Source: Dirofilaria immitis
Taxonomy: Eukaryota > Nematoda > Chromadorea > Rhabditida > Onchocercidae
NCBI GenBank assembly: GCA_024305405.1
Contig: JAKNDB010000110.1
Location: 3,100,001 to 3,164,000, forward strand
Reading direction: 5' to 3'
Length of the DNA stretch: 64,000 bases
The notes below the pieces were generated by a model. The model did no database searches, was not told the origin of the DNA, and saw nothing but the letters and a program-made list of their open reading frames with translations. Positions within the stretch are counted from its first letter, which is position 1; every line of letters begins with the position of its first letter. Shown here one piece after another: positions 40,969 to 55,123 of the stretch. The translations under genes and the position numbers were made by a program.

Positions 40969-43900
40969 TCAGCAGAGTCCCATTGATTTCAAATTTCTGG
41001 CAATGATCATATCCAGGCAAGCATCCAAAACAAACTGCACATTGTTTGTATCTGTGGCGCATGTCTGATGACAATATATTTCTCGCTGTGGAGACCTAAA
41101 AAGTATTATGGCTAATAATCTCGATGTAGCCCATTTCATATCATAATGATGCTGATATGCATATTTAGCTCTTTCTTTATAAGCATAAATTTTTCAATGA
41201 TTTAAATATTCAAAAATAACGAGATATAAAGAATTGATTCTTCAAATCAATATACTATGTACAAAATTTGAATATTTTATGAGTGATATTTAAGAAAATA
41301 GAAAGTTAAATAATTTTATAATTTTCGCTTTTTCCATTTTCATTTCTTAAATTTACATAGATTATGCAAAACTTTGGCAAGGATTACCTATTAAGTTGCT
41401 CAAATTTCCACTGTATATAATTGATGCATTCTGTTTGATTCTGCTGTCCTGCAATATATTAATAAATTTTTGAGATAAAAATTGCGATACAACAATACCA
41501 TAACAAACCTTTGTATTCCGGAAAGCATATTGTCAACGGTGATCGAGTTATTTTTTCAGCAAATAGGTCCTTTTTATTTAAAAATAAGATGAAATGAATA
41601 TCGGCAAACCAGGGGCTATTACATATTGAGTCGAAAAGTTTCAAACTTTCTTGCATTCGATTCTGCAATAATTGTTGTTATTACAATATGAATAGTGATT
41701 GTTACTTCTTTGAAAGAATATATTATTGTAGATTTCATTAAATTCAAACAATCATTCGCAAGATTTCAACTTAATTTAAATTTGTGAAATTTTTTAACCT
41801 TTCAGACTTTCAAATTCAATTTGTATTGGTTGAATTTGAAATTGAGCAAAATTAGCTGTTTCCATATCATATTAGGAAAAGTTATTATATGACTGCTGTT
41901 GCTATTCTAAGCATTAATTATGATCCCTTTAAAAATATATCACTCTCTAAACGATAACAAAATTACGATACCGTGCAATTATCTTCCCGCAATGTTTGAT
42001 CATATTCAGATAATGATGATATAAATATAATTGCATTTACGTTATCAAAGCAATGTATCCATTTCTTTCTTTCGGAACGTTGTCCACCAACATCAATTAC
42101 TCTGAAATTAACAATCAGAAATCTCTCATAATTAATAACTTTTTTTCTTTCATTAATTATCAAAGGTTTCATTGAAAAAAATCAGTGAATCTAAATAAGA
42201 TGGCTTTTATATTATAATTTTTATAATATAATTCCTTCAAAATTTAATTAAATCTATTTGCTATGATGATGTTAATACTAAAAATGAATATCAATATTTT
42301 TTAAAAGAATATCACAAGAAATCTGAGAATGAAATTAATATTGCAAAATATACAATTATAACAAAATCCTTAGTTATGCTAAATAACATAACATTAAGTA
42401 TTTTTTGATGAAACACTCTGTTTCGTTACTTCAATTGTCTTTTCTTTTTAATCCATCATTTTCAATTGTTTATTTCTTTACTCATCCTTTAAAGATTCAT
42501 TTATGAACAATCTTTTGCCATCTGAATTGATTGTTTTGATGATGAAACTATTGCACATGGTACTTATCGTTAAACTATTTCTTTAATTCATTCATTATTT
42601 TGCTTCTTTCAAGTTCATATCATTTAGCTTTCATCGATGAACACATAACGACATCCTACTAATTTGTTGAAAATTTCCAGGATTGTTTAAACTAATTGCT
42701 ATCATGCCTATATTATAAAGAGATGTATCTATCAGATTGAATTCTATTACATTAAATTGTTATTTATTTGCCTTTATATCCTTATAATGGGACATAAAAA
42801 ATATAGCTATTGATCATGATATAAATGCCTCTTGCGGAATAGAAATAACCAGTAGGAAAAAGGAATACTAATATTGACTAGCGCACATTATATATCAATA
42901 GCTATCTGTAAATATTGCCGACATTATGAAATCTAATGCAGCAATGATCCATATTACAACAATTGAAGTGCACTCAACTTATCCATCCAGTTCAAATCAA
43001 ATAGCTGAATAAAGCATAGATTCTTCTTGCTTAGGCTTTTACAGCTTCTATTAATTTTTATTCAGGGATGATTCAGGATCGTGTATCGTGTAATGATCAT
43101 CATATGGTAATACATTCTTATTCTCTCTAGCCAGGTTTCTCATTGTTATTTTCTGTGCACGCTTCCATTTGACCTATTAAATACTTCCTTAATTACCTCC
43201 CAATAATTATTTCGTTATTTTATAACACTGCTGCACCTGAATGATAGTTCAGAGGTATAAAGTGGATCTAAGCTCCTAAATATGTCTTCAGTAACAATGC
43301 CTATGATCATATTATTGCGACATTTATTCACTGGTCAAGCTGAAATCCAACAAAATATTTACCTGAATGTAAGTCCTTTAAGCTCAAAATGTACTTCAGT
43401 TATTCCTGTTGTTTTAATTCTTGTCCGTAGCAAATCCTGTTCCGTTGGTAAGTAATTCGGAGAGCTTAACCTCGGCAAACTGTCTAAGAAACTGTAATAT
43501 TTTAATTGTTTCAAAATAAATTATTAATAACTTTTATTAATAATAGAGCCTACCCTTAATTTGTTCCAACTTTTTGAAAACTATCAACAAAATGTCATAT
43601 AAATCAACAAAATTCTTAATATCAATAAAATTTGACCAAATAATATTGAAATTAGTATGCAAATTAATTATTCTTAAAAATAATATAACGGACTATTTAG
43701 CAGAATCATCGATCTGATACTCATTGGATCGTTTATAACATTCCCTGACACCACCATCTGCCCAAAGACGCTGCATTGCTGCCGATAATTCTTCAACAAG
43801 TTCTTCTTTGTTAGTATGAACAGTGGCAAATACAAGTTGACTATCACGCTGTAACATCAAGAAATAGGTGATTCCGAAATTCTGCATCTTTCTGAATATT

Positions 43901-46900
43901 TTAGTAATTTCTTTCAGAATCTTCTCTTTTTATAAAATATATTTTATGCCATACAAAATCCAATCATGACCTTTAATCTCGCAGATTGAAATTTCAAATA
44001 GATATGTATGCATAAATTCGACTCAATTATCTCATCTCAAATCCGAAGTATCAGTCATATAATGTCAAAACATACGTAAGGACAACCAGCAAACGTAGAA
44101 GATATAAACACATGTTGGTTTAATAAAAATCGGATGTTCCTTAATGTGATATCTGATTTCATAACCAGTATCATGTCTAATAAAAAATTCTAAAGATACG
44201 ATGCTCTAAATGATCGGTTGATATCGACGATCCGGGAGTGATACACTAGTTTATTGGGGTAATTTCATTTTAAATAAGCATGTAACATTGCAAACACCAC
44301 TGTCCGTAAAGTACATTTATAAGATCATGAATCAATTATAGAAAGCATACGGTAACATAACATTATCTTTTCTCGATCACAATTTTTTTATCCCTCATTA
44401 AAATGCAAAAAATTTTATGATTATACATTCCTATCGCTCTATACTTTTGAAAGTTTTAAAATCAGATATTGAAAAATCTATCCTGAAACAAAAAGTTAAG
44501 CTACTGGCTGTGAAACCTGTTACTATGGAGGTATTATCAATCGCAAATTTGAATTTGCGAAACTAACCAATCTTTCAGGATCTTCATATTCAATTTGTAG
44601 GTGAAACATTGCTCTAAGAATTGCTAGCATGCAATGTATGCAATTACTGTATACCACTGGTCTTATCATTTCCATATCTTGCTGTGAAAATCCATCTTTA
44701 TGCAATATCCTAAATAATTGAGCATTGATTTTTATCACTTCTACTAAAAATTATATGCAAATTTGTTGATATAAAATAAACGAAGCACGATCTATGCCTA
44801 TTTTTAACATCGTTATTTTCAAAGCGTCCAGAATCGACATCATACACAAATTTATTTAGTTTGTTAAGATCCTAAAGTACAATCAAATAAACAGATATTA
44901 TTGATATAAAGTATTTATCGTTTTACAAACCTCATTTGCTTGAGTACTGTGCTTTTCCACTTTCGCCAGCTCCTGTAATTATTCATTTTAAATTATATCT
45001 CAATTTGCAAAAATATATCATATGAAGGGCTGCTGAGCCAATTTACGTTTTTTTTTTTTTTTCTAACAAAATTTGTTAAGATCTAAAAGTTGAGGAAGAA
45101 ATAATGATATATTATATGTAATGAGATATATTACATCGTATAATTCAACTTTAATTTCATAGTTCAGCTTTAAAATCACAAAGCAATATGTATTATCATT
45201 TTAAATTGATAGAAAAGTTAAGCTTCTTTTTATTTCTATTTTTAATTAATAATTTTTAAGCTAAATATTTTTGAACAACAATCATATATGATTATTACCA
45301 AGGTGTTTATATGAAGTATTACTTCCTATGACAAAGTCATGAAACATATTCGAAAAGTATCATCTTTTCTGACAATGTCACTACGAATTATTGGAATGAA
45401 ACATATTTGATCATCTTATTCGTTGTGCTCTATAGAAAGGCATTGAATAGAAGCATGATAACTAATGTCATTTGTCGTTGAAATTAAATGATGTCATTCA
45501 TTCTATGTATGATTTCATTATACAGTATCTCTTTCGTTATGTAGAAATTGAAAAATCGTTGCAAAAATTTTTTAGACAGATTTAACAATGCTTGATTATA
45601 AATGGCAATTTTTATGCTTCTGAAATGTATTTAGAAAATTTCGACTTCGTGATAGCAAAGATAGATCGGAAAGAATGCAAACTATAAGGATGAGAATATC
45701 ATCCTTATGAACTGATAAAAGTATAAGTTAGATGAATTCTCATTATGATAATAAAACAGCAGAATGAAATTTCTCAAATTCGTTGAAGCACATTATTACT
45801 CATACTTCTGACTGACTTTTTTTTTTTTTTAACAGGAATGTTAGAACAAATGATAGTTTGTAATTAGGACGATTTATATCACAGATAAGCTAATTACAGC
45901 AAACCATAATTAATGCTAATAGAATTGCTCCTAAAATTATTCCTTCAAATATATCAAAATTATTTACATAATGTATGTTAAATAATAAACAAATCAAAAT
46001 TTTAATATGGATTTGACGTTTCCTACATGGCTATGATAACAATATTATTTCTTCGAGATTTTCAACGAGGGAAAGAAACGAGCGATTTCTACGATATTTG
46101 AAATGTCGTCGTAGAGATTATTCGAACAATGTTTATCTTAATGAAAATTGCAAGAAATTTTCCGCTTTTGCATTTTGTCTACACTTTTGCATCATAATTT
46201 TGTATGTAGAACTTTTCTTGGAAGTAATTCATTGTTGATTTTTAACCTCAAATATTTAAGAATGAAACAAGGTATATTGAATTTAAAAAGTTCCGTAAAA
46301 GACTCATTCACTTTAAGGTTGCAAAATAAATAAATATCTTTATCCTCATATTCATTCAAAATTATTCGTAATTAACAATGGTACATTTTTAGCTGTTGTC
46401 AAACCAAACAACATTTCTCTGTTGTTCTATTGCTTACTAATAGCTTCTATTAATATTAATAAAAATTGACAGATGCAACATTTAAAAGTAGCAATAGGAT
46501 GTTATCAGAATTGCAACTTATTGATAAATATTTTTGATTTGCAAGGATAAAAGTAAGATTACATCTCAGTGTTGATTTGATCACTTGCTAACGTCTTTCA
46601 ATATGATTTTCATTCATATAGATCGATCTTTTCATATAGAAAATCGCTTAGCCTAATTGGGCTGACAGTAATTCGAATCATTTTGTATTAGCTAATATTT
46701 GCTGTATTTCATTAGATAACATGAAGCTTTGATAATTAGTCCTCTTATGTTTTGAGGGTGCCATCCTCAATTACTGCCATCCTCATTTATGGTCATATTT
46801 CATAAAAGAACATTTTATCTCACTATACTATATGTGATGAAGAGACATCTTATTACTAAAGTTGTTTCTAATGAAAGGGCTTCTTATCACTATATCGTAT

Positions 46901-48226
46901 ATAACGAAAGAATATCTTATCACTATACTCGCTTATACTCGCATATTAAACCCTCCCATCAATATGCATATTATATTATAAATAAACTGGCAACTTGAAC
47001 GAGCATAATTAAGTTTATAGTTGTTGCTGTTTGTTGATATGTGGCATATTTTTATTTGAATAGCCACAAATATCATCAAAAAAATAGCATTGATTATTCG
47101 TTGCTGAGATATTTTAAGAATAAGTAAAATTAAGTTCCTTTTATAGATTATGATAAAATATGAAACGATTTATACAAAACTTTAAGATAAGTAAGGTTAA
47201 ATGGTAAATATCATTGTAGATCAAAGATTCTGAAAATAATAAAGATAAGTTAAAGTGTTATTGAAGCAAGTACAATAGTTCCAAGTATTAATAATATATC
47301 TAGCGGACAATGAATAATGTTAAACAAGAGATCGAAAAAGTTTCTCGATAATTGAACGAGGTTTCGATTTGAAATTGAAGTAGCATAATGTCTTATACGT
47401 GATAGTTTGACAAAGAAGCGATAAAAGTGATTGATCATTTGATTGTTCCTTTGAAATGACCATTTGATTGTTTTTATAAGAAACTAAGACTATTACTAAC
47501 TTAAATATCATAGCATGAACATTGCTGATATCTGTTTACTTCATTTATTCAAATTTAAAACTGATCCCACTGAGGGAATTGTTAGTCTTAAATAATGCGA
47601 GGAATAGCAACAGGAGAATGCCTACCCGTCGAGTAGGTATATCTTGTAGATTCATGTAACCAGATGTAAATATAGATTCTGTGCATGTATGACATGCAGA
47701 TGAACTAATGAAAATTGTTTCATTTAATACAACAACAGCGCATCAATAGATGGAATCTTAAAAAGTTAAGCGTAACTATATGATTGCAAAATTTGGATTC
47801 ATTAGATTATATCGTATTATAAGATGCTTCAACTCATGAAGAATGTGCACATCGAAAGTTCAATGATAATAACAAATCAGTGATAGTAATGATTAATTTC
47901 ACTTTATAATTTTACCTTTTTGAGAAGAGACAGTACAGTAATATCTATTAAGCAGTCTTACTTATTATCGTAATATCAAATTCCAAATTTGTGATATCAG
48001 AATCATGTTTGACATAAATTTTAAACGGAAAATCTATTAAAATGAAAATATATATATATATATATATATAGTGACAGATAAAGATTTAAAAAAAAATGGC
48101 ACACATACCTAATAATAGAAGTTTAATGATCCGAAGTGACATTGACTGGTCTTTTTTGATTTGTTCATCGATTCGACGGTTCAAATTTTTCTGATCTTTT
48201 TGACCGCGTGAGGCGCAATGCCCCAT
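40969..48226 (-). CDS. Canonical Gi/o-like G-protein alpha subunit (GPA type)
   Basis: Heterotrimeric G-protein alpha subunit at the inner plasma membrane. Exons in transcript order: 48226..48109, 44972..44931, 44709..44568, 43848..43694, 43491..43363, 42101..41972, 41662..41509, 41448..41388, 41095..40969; about 352 aa. MGHCAS gives a myristoylation Gly and a neighbouring Cys for palmitoylation. KLLLLGAGESGK P-loop, catalytic Arg in [27 protein letters not shown] switch II with catalytic Gln, [10 protein letters not shown] and [10 protein letters not shown] are all present. The tail ends SMGLC, lacking the Cys four residues from the end that pertussis toxin modifies in Gi/Go. Exon lengths 142, 129, 130 and 154 equal those of vertebrate Gi genes. 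Exon 2 is 42 nt where 43 is invariant: the A4 run (plus strand 44953-44956) lacks one A, putting a stop in the P-loop exon. I read this as a sequence error. Which C. elegans gpa gene it corresponds to I cannot say. Confidence 0.92.
48048..48070. repeat. (TA)n microsatellite
   Basis: Uninterrupted TA run in G-alpha intron 1, about 40 nt downstream of the exon 1 donor. Confidence 0.85.
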
Positions 48227-50974
48227 AGCGTCAACTAATACGTCACAGTTCAACTGCTACCACCAGAAGAAGCCCGTTGCTATATGATTTGGAATAATGC
48301 GATAGAAGAAGAAAAGAAATAAATTCGAAATATGGACAATATGCTGAGTTTAGTTCAAATAGATAATAGCAGCTATAATACAAATAATAGTATAATTTTA
48401 TCATAGATTTAAAATCATCGTGATGGTAAATGATCGTAGCATTGACGCAGAATTTACGAATTTATATAGAATTAGGCAAAAAGCCGATCAGTACGCAATG
48501 ATAACGCTTCATGTGGTTGTTGATGTTTGATAACGTGATTAAGCTATTAGTTTTTGTTTTTCACTAATAAATTAGTGAGAAACAGGTGAAGAGTTTGCTT
48601 TAGTTCTTCAGCAGTTGCAAAGAGTGAAAACATATGCGACTGGTAAATCAGCTGGAAAAATCGAATTGGCTGAAGCTTAAACAGTCGCTGATAATGATAG
48701 TGGCAGATATGCAGTCCTTTTTGATAAATGACAACAATAGTATTATTGCTGATAACAATATAGTTGATGAGGAGGAAGAAGAGAGCAAGAATGATAATGA
48801 TACTTAGGAGTACTTACTTACCCTCGCACATTTCTATCTGACTTCAGTCTGTTGTCGTCTCTTTATAGTCGTTGCTTTTTTGATATGACTTGACACTATT
48901 CCGTTAAGTGACTGTTGCTGCGATGAAGACGCTCCGCTGAAAAGTGGGTAAGGATGCGATTGTGGTAAGGAAAAGTAAGGGCTGTACTACTGGGCTATGG
49001 CCCAGGCCTTTCCAAGCACCAGTCTATGTCTACAACCACCTCAAGGACCTATTAAAGGAGCAGGATAAGACTCCTTCTTGAGCATTCACATAGGAACAAC
49101 AAAATGTTAGTACCTCCTTCTCCATGTGTTGTCTATCTCGCATGCTTATCAGTTGCAGTCCCTTACTCTACTCAGTACTCATCTGCCATCGAAAAATAGC
49201 AGTTAAGCAACTTTCAACGATTCAGACAGCCCTATTCCTCCATCACGCCCACACAAAGACAGACACGCACAGATGCGTAGTATCAGCACAAATTCATTAT
49301 GCTCACCTATCTACCTACCTACTACCTATCTACATTTAAGGTGTTTAATGATCGTCACTACTCATAGGTTTCTATAGTATTCATGAATAGGCCTTTAGTA
49401 AGTATAAATTCGGATAGCATAGTTATGTTAGCGGTTTTTTCTGAATGTTAGCTGACAACCTCATGAGAATCTGAAGCCAATAGAGACTAATCACCAGTTC
49501 TTCTCGAGCAAATAGCCAAGTAATAATATAGCTAATTAACTGACTGATACATTCCTCTCTCATAACCTATATAGATCGATCGGTCAACTGTCACTATTAT
49601 TCGCATCATTTTCGAGTAATAAAGAAATGATTCTATTCACTTTGTTATTTTCTCATAATTTTGCATAATTTCAAATATGTGCTTTCTTCAGCTAAAAATG
49701 ACTGAAAATGTCAGCAAATTTCAGGTATTATTGATGAATTTCAAAAAGTTGACAGGTAAATGATAAGGAAATGGAACATTCTCGGCAGTTTTATTTCATG
49801 TCCACTGAAAATGTTTCCGTTCTTCCATACTAGAAGATGAAATCAAATTTTTGCATATGATTATTCTATTGCAATAATTGCATCTATATATATATATATA
49901 CTAAGCACCATTGAATTCAAGAAAATCAGATGCTATCGATTATGTCGGTCATCGAAAGGAACAGTGCTGATATTATCTCATAGGAGTGTTTAGAAGCTTT
50001 TTATAGAAAAACTGTATTCCTTTAATAACATTGTATAATTGATTAATTCATGTTTAAGCATATCTCCCTGAAACGATGATGATGCAAAATGCATTAACTC
50101 TTCCTGAGAGATATTTTGTTTATTTGAAATAATTCTTGATCCTTTAAAATAATTTTAGCTAATTAATTACTGATTTCTTATCTACTTAGATAAGTGTTTA
50201 TTGTAAGAACCAAGGAATCACACTTTGATGAAAAGCTAAAGATACCATTTCTACCAGTTCCGATATTTTGTCATGAAAATCTTTTTTTTAAATTTTATGC
50301 TATTTCGTTATTGGAAAATAATGCATAAGCAATACAAAAATAATATATAGTTAATACCAAAAGAGAGAATCCGAGAAGAAGAAAAAAATGACATCGAATT
50401 TCATATCATAAGCAATTAAGTGATATGCAGGATGTGTTAATACTGATAAGTATACTTTATAAGTTATATTTCATTGATTTTTGAAAATGACATGGAAAAA
50501 TAATGAAAAAGCTATAAAAGACCATTTTAATTTCCTATATGATCGTTTTATGATTATTCATAACAGCATTTATTGACCTTTAAATGTAACATTCCCCAGA
50601 GTTTATCTATTATTCATCTACAACATCGACTTCAAGCTATTTGTCGGCATTTTTTTCAACTGCCATATTTTCTCGTGGAAACTCTTTCCTTTACGAAGAA
50701 ATCAATCATTTTCCGATATTCCCGGAAGTTAAGTTTTCTTTTCGTTTTAGTTTTAACAAGAAGGAAAAGCTACTTCCATTTTTTTCTTTAAAACTTTTGT
50801 TTTTTAATATAATCTTTTATTTATCGACAATAGCAAAAAGTTTAAAAATAGTGAGTTGACATTCTATTTTATTAGTTAATTCTTATCCAACCATAATTTA
50901 CGAGTCAGAAGCATAAGACTTTTTCTTACTTCTCTACTTTATTCGTTGAAACGGTATCCGAATAACTATCTCTA
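48227..50974. other. Upstream flank of the canonical G-alpha, no gene seen
   Basis: Presumed promoter region. A less AT-rich block at about 48900-49330 (including GGGCTATGGCCCAGGCC near 48993) stands out but has no convincing ORF. (TA)n at about 49885-49902. Confidence 0.4.
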
Positions 50975-52696
50975 TCAGTTATCTGCTACTTTGTATTTAC
51001 GGTGATTCTGATTCTTCTTCGATGAATTGCTATTGTCGAATCGATTATTGTGACGTTCTTGCGCTACTTTAACTTTACGAGAACTGCCGGCTCGTGACGC
51101 ACGTTTTACTCGTTTTACTGAAAAGCACAAGTGATGAAAAATATCCATCAATCAATTTCGACATTATGTTATTAAAGAGCATATAAATCAAACAATTGAA
51201 AGAAATAATTCATAACTATTTTAATCTTAGAATCCATTGTTACATATCAATAAGTAAGCGAGATGGGAAATTTGCTTGAATTTTGAGATATATCTCAGCC
51301 AATAAAAGTACATCTATCTACCTTAAATTAATAATACTAATTAAACATTATAAGAAACAACTATTTCTCTAGAATTGCTATCAAGAATGAAATGAACTGA
51401 AATGAATTACTTTTTCTAAAATTCAAAATTTTGATAAAAAATATAAATTTGAAAAACTTTGCATCAATCACCATTTGTTTTAACGACAATATTGAGATCC
51501 TCATCGATCATCTCTTTTTCATCCAAACATGATCTTTTGGTGTTGAAGGAATACTTTGTGGATAGTCGACTATATTTGCTTCTTCAGTAGAACAATCTTC
51601 AGCTTTGTCCTCAAATATTACGTATCATGTCATCTTTCAAAACAAAATGATTTATTGTCACCAAGAAGTTTACAAGTTTTTAGAAATCTGATAATTGGAA
51701 ATTTTGTATTATCTCATTTACTAAAGGATGATTTTTAACTCGTCAAGCACATCAAACTGTTTTCGGAAGAATGCATTCGTTTGATCAGGTGAGACGTTTT
51801 AGTCTCTAACAAATTTTCTCCCTATCAGAATTTATCACGCACTATATATCATTCCGGTAACTATAAGCACATTCATTGTAGCATGTCTTAAAATATGGTA
51901 TAATTAGTCTTAACAGTTCTCTAAACTAAAAGAAAACATTCGGATCGGAAATTTCGTTCCTCTATGAACAATATTATAAGATTTTAATAAAATCTTAGCC
52001 TGCCAAATATTCGGAAAAAAATCAAATTCAGTTGTGAAGCACATAAAGGATTCGTACAATCTCGTCATCTTCTTGTCTCGTAGAATTATTTTCATCACTG
52101 CTTCCATTACCGTTTGCATTTTTAATTAGAATTTCAGTAATGATAGTGTTGTTATCGTCCTGAGATTAGAAATTGTTTATTAAATGTTTCCTGTCTTTAC
52201 AATTAATTTACTATTTATTCGGTTACTTTGTCCTTCTAAGCAGCAGTATTTTTGATGCATGAATTTATTCCTTTGCTCTCTTTCGAATCAATTGTTCATT
52301 TATAATTTTGAAAAATTGCTGAGAATAATGAATGATTGATTTTGAAAATGACGTTTTATCCATCATAAAATTTTTTAATTATTCTTTTTTTCCTTCAGAA
52401 AACCTGACATAAATGTCGTTATCCTGGAAATTTTCATTTGCGAAACCTTCATCATCATTGTAATCACCATTATCTATCTCGTTATTCCATTTTCCTTCTG
52501 CAGTACCATTTCCTCTGTCTGCATCTGCTGCTGCTTAAATAATATCAATAATTTGTAAGTCATATTTCATTTCTTTATTTTTTCAGACTGTAGAGGGATT
52601 AGCTTGAAAAATACGCTTACATCCTGAATGGAGAATGATTCGTTCTCCTTCGACGGCAAGAATCCACACAACAACAATCGATACTGACCGAATCAT
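50975..52696 (-). CDS. Unknown secreted protein, acidic middle and basic C-terminus
   Basis: Not recognised. Exons in transcript order: 52696..52621, 52533..52404, 52159..52058, 51609..51472, 51117..50975; about 195 aa. MIRSVSIVVVWILAVEG is a clear signal peptide. The mature part is first rich in Asp, Glu and Asn (ADADRGNGTAEGKWNNEID, NGDYNDDEGF), then carries two Cys (EDCST, RSCLD), and ends in a Lys/Arg-rich stretch with paired basic residues (VKRVKRASRAGSSRKVK) that resemble furin/kex sites, finishing in NHRKYKVADN. Exon 4 needs one A in the run at 51535-51538; exon 2 to exon 3 is off by one unless another base is missing near its end. No conserved domain seen. Alternatives: a nematode-specific secreted protein, or a precursor cleaved at the KR sites. 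N-glycosylation sequons (NGT, NNS/NNT) are present. Confidence 0.6.
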
Positions 52697-53112
52697 GATG
52701 TATCTAAGAGAAAGAAATGGAGAATTCAATGTTTGTTTAGAAAAACTATCTGCTGAGTTCAAAAATGCATATGGCAAACAACCAAACACATACATATAAT
52801 TATATATATGAATTTAATAGGACAGTTTTGCAAGGCACAGCAGAAGTTGCATCGTTTATTTCATATTCATAAATGAGTAGTTTTCATCCAAAAATTTGAA
52901 GAGTCGACATTCATAGGTTAGAATATCTGTTCCTATAGGCTTATGATTAAAAAGAGAATAAAGTAAGAAAGATTGTTTGCCATAAATATTGCTTTTTATT
53001 TCCGACTTAAAATAAATCAATAAAAGGAAAAAATGTCATCATAGAATTTAAATCAAAATATACAAAAAAAAAAAGATGTCACAAACAAACAAAGATTCAA
53101 TTATCTTCATAT

Positions 53113-53117
<5 letters not shown>

Positions 53118-53155
<38 letters not shown>
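53118..53155. repeat. (TA)19 microsatellite
   Basis: The longest TA run in the window, seen directly. Confidence 0.9.
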
Positions 53156-53157
<2 letters not shown>

Positions 53158-53871
53158 GGAAAGATATAAAAATATGCAAAATGTAAGCTGAAATTATAGA
53201 TCTACGAAGAAGATGCTATTTTAAAATGTTTTTATGGAACTTAATAATCGTTATTGCTTTAAATTGAAATGTCCTAGTAGAATTTAACTATATCATTTAT
53301 AAAGATATTCTTTTCGATAAGCTGTATAGTATTAATAACTTGATCGACATGCGACCGTTATTCTCTTCTGTTGATAGCAAAAAAATTTCAACGTTAATAC
53401 AATACCAAAAAAGCATTATAGTATCTTAAATTGAAATATTCTCAATCGTTCAAAATGGAATCAGCTATTATTTCTCTGAAAATTGTTGAAATGGCAGAAT
53501 CGTCTATTGATCACGCAATTGCATAATGAATGTCGACTATATTAATTATTATTTAGTCATTCACTCACTTAGAATATTATGGAATTTCTAGAAAATGTAA
53601 TCAATAAGATGAATCTCACTTTAGCAATGAAGGAAAAAATCAAAAAATGAGAGTAATAATAGAGATAATAACTCATTCGCAAAATTAAAATAGCTGAATA
53701 AATAAATTGGAACTGCATAGAATGATAACAAGATACAGGTAATAAATAGAATGAAATGATTTAAGCATGAAAAACAAGTGACACGAATTCCGTAATCAAA
53801 GTACTTTCATACTGTTCTGCTTATATTTCAGTGCGAACTATATTATCATTATTACCAAAACCGGATTTGTA

Positions 53872-54510
53872 ATGTCAAGGAACTTATCGGAATATCGGAA
53901 TGAAGCTGTCAAAAATGATCCAGTAACAACTTTCTATAGGTAAATACTTCTCAATATCTCATATCAAGATTCGAAGTGACATATTTCTGCTCACCTCACA
54001 ATACCATTAGTAGCGCACAACCTCTTTAAAAATAAAAATTGAAAAAAAACCTAGGACAGATAACTCGAATGATTGAAACCTAAAAATGTAAGTGGAAAAA
54101 TGATCAGTTTGATATAATCGAATCCAAAAACCAGTTAGCTCGGAGATTGACCTTGAAAGTGAATGCAATGAACTTAGAGCACTGTACTCAACAATAATGC
54201 AAATAATGCAAACATGGAAGATTTCTCATCTAAATAATTTGAATCCGACTGATTTCTTCAACAACTTTCACTTTGTAGCAGATTGACGTATGCGTTAAAC
54301 CAGTCCAATTCAATTTCACACAAGGAATTATCCAAACATAGTATTTATTTTTCGGCTTACTCATTAGTAGTTGTTATTACGATAGTCCCAAATACTCGCA
54401 TCAAAATAACGCCAATCTGTCAAGCAAATGACTTTGATTGTCCATCATGTCTGTTTTCTGTCTTCCAAACTATTTTTAAAAAATGCACACCCATGCCTTG
54501 TACAAATTGA
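53872..54510 (+). CDS. Small Cys-containing protein of unknown function, two exons
   Basis: Not recognised. Coding 53872..53939 and 54279..54510, with a TTTCAG acceptor at 53826-53831 and a good CTATAG|gtaaat donor; phases join (AG|C = Ser). From the ATG at 53872 the product is about 100 aa: MSRNLSEYRNEAVKNDPVTT, then YALNQSNSISHKEL, a hydrophobic patch around SAYSLVVVITIV, and a C-terminus with five Cys (PICQANDFDCPSCLF...KKCTPMPCTN). The frame is also open upstream of this Met back to the acceptor, so the true start could lie in an earlier exon that I did not find. Composition and splice signals argue for a gene; nothing shows a function. Confidence 0.45.
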
Positions 54511-55123
54511 AATATTCCAGGTAAAGTCTTCTGAGATCAAAAAGATGGAGAAGTTTTATTGCAAACTAAATAATTCAAAAATCTAAAAAAAAGAAAAGTG
54601 ACAACATTCACAAAGTAGCAAATTTCTATTCATTTGTATTAATTTAGACTGTTCCATAGGATGGATATACTGGAAAGAGTTAATAGTTGAACTAAAAGGC
54701 TGGAATCGCAAATATTTTTATCAGTCTCCTTCCTCATCCACCACAATTCGATCCAATGATTAATGTCTTAAAATAATGCATCCCACTCTTTTTGTTCAAC
54801 AAGATGCTTTGAATTGAATTAATTCAAAGAAATCTAGAAAATATACAGACTATCATTCAAAAACAGTAAATTTCTTTCAAAAAGTAGTAATAATTCGTTA
54901 ATGTCCTAAAACATATCACATTCACAGGAAAAGTGTTGATACTTCTGCATTTTTATGCCAGTGGAAATAAATTTTCAACAGGCATAGACATACAAAAGAA
55001 AACATCGATTCATTTGAAAATTTTGTGCATACAGCAAGCAAAAATATTTTTATTAATCAAGAATAAAATCCTTAGAAGCTAGAAAGAGAAATATGAAATA
55101 ATACTTCACATTTACAATTCTTA

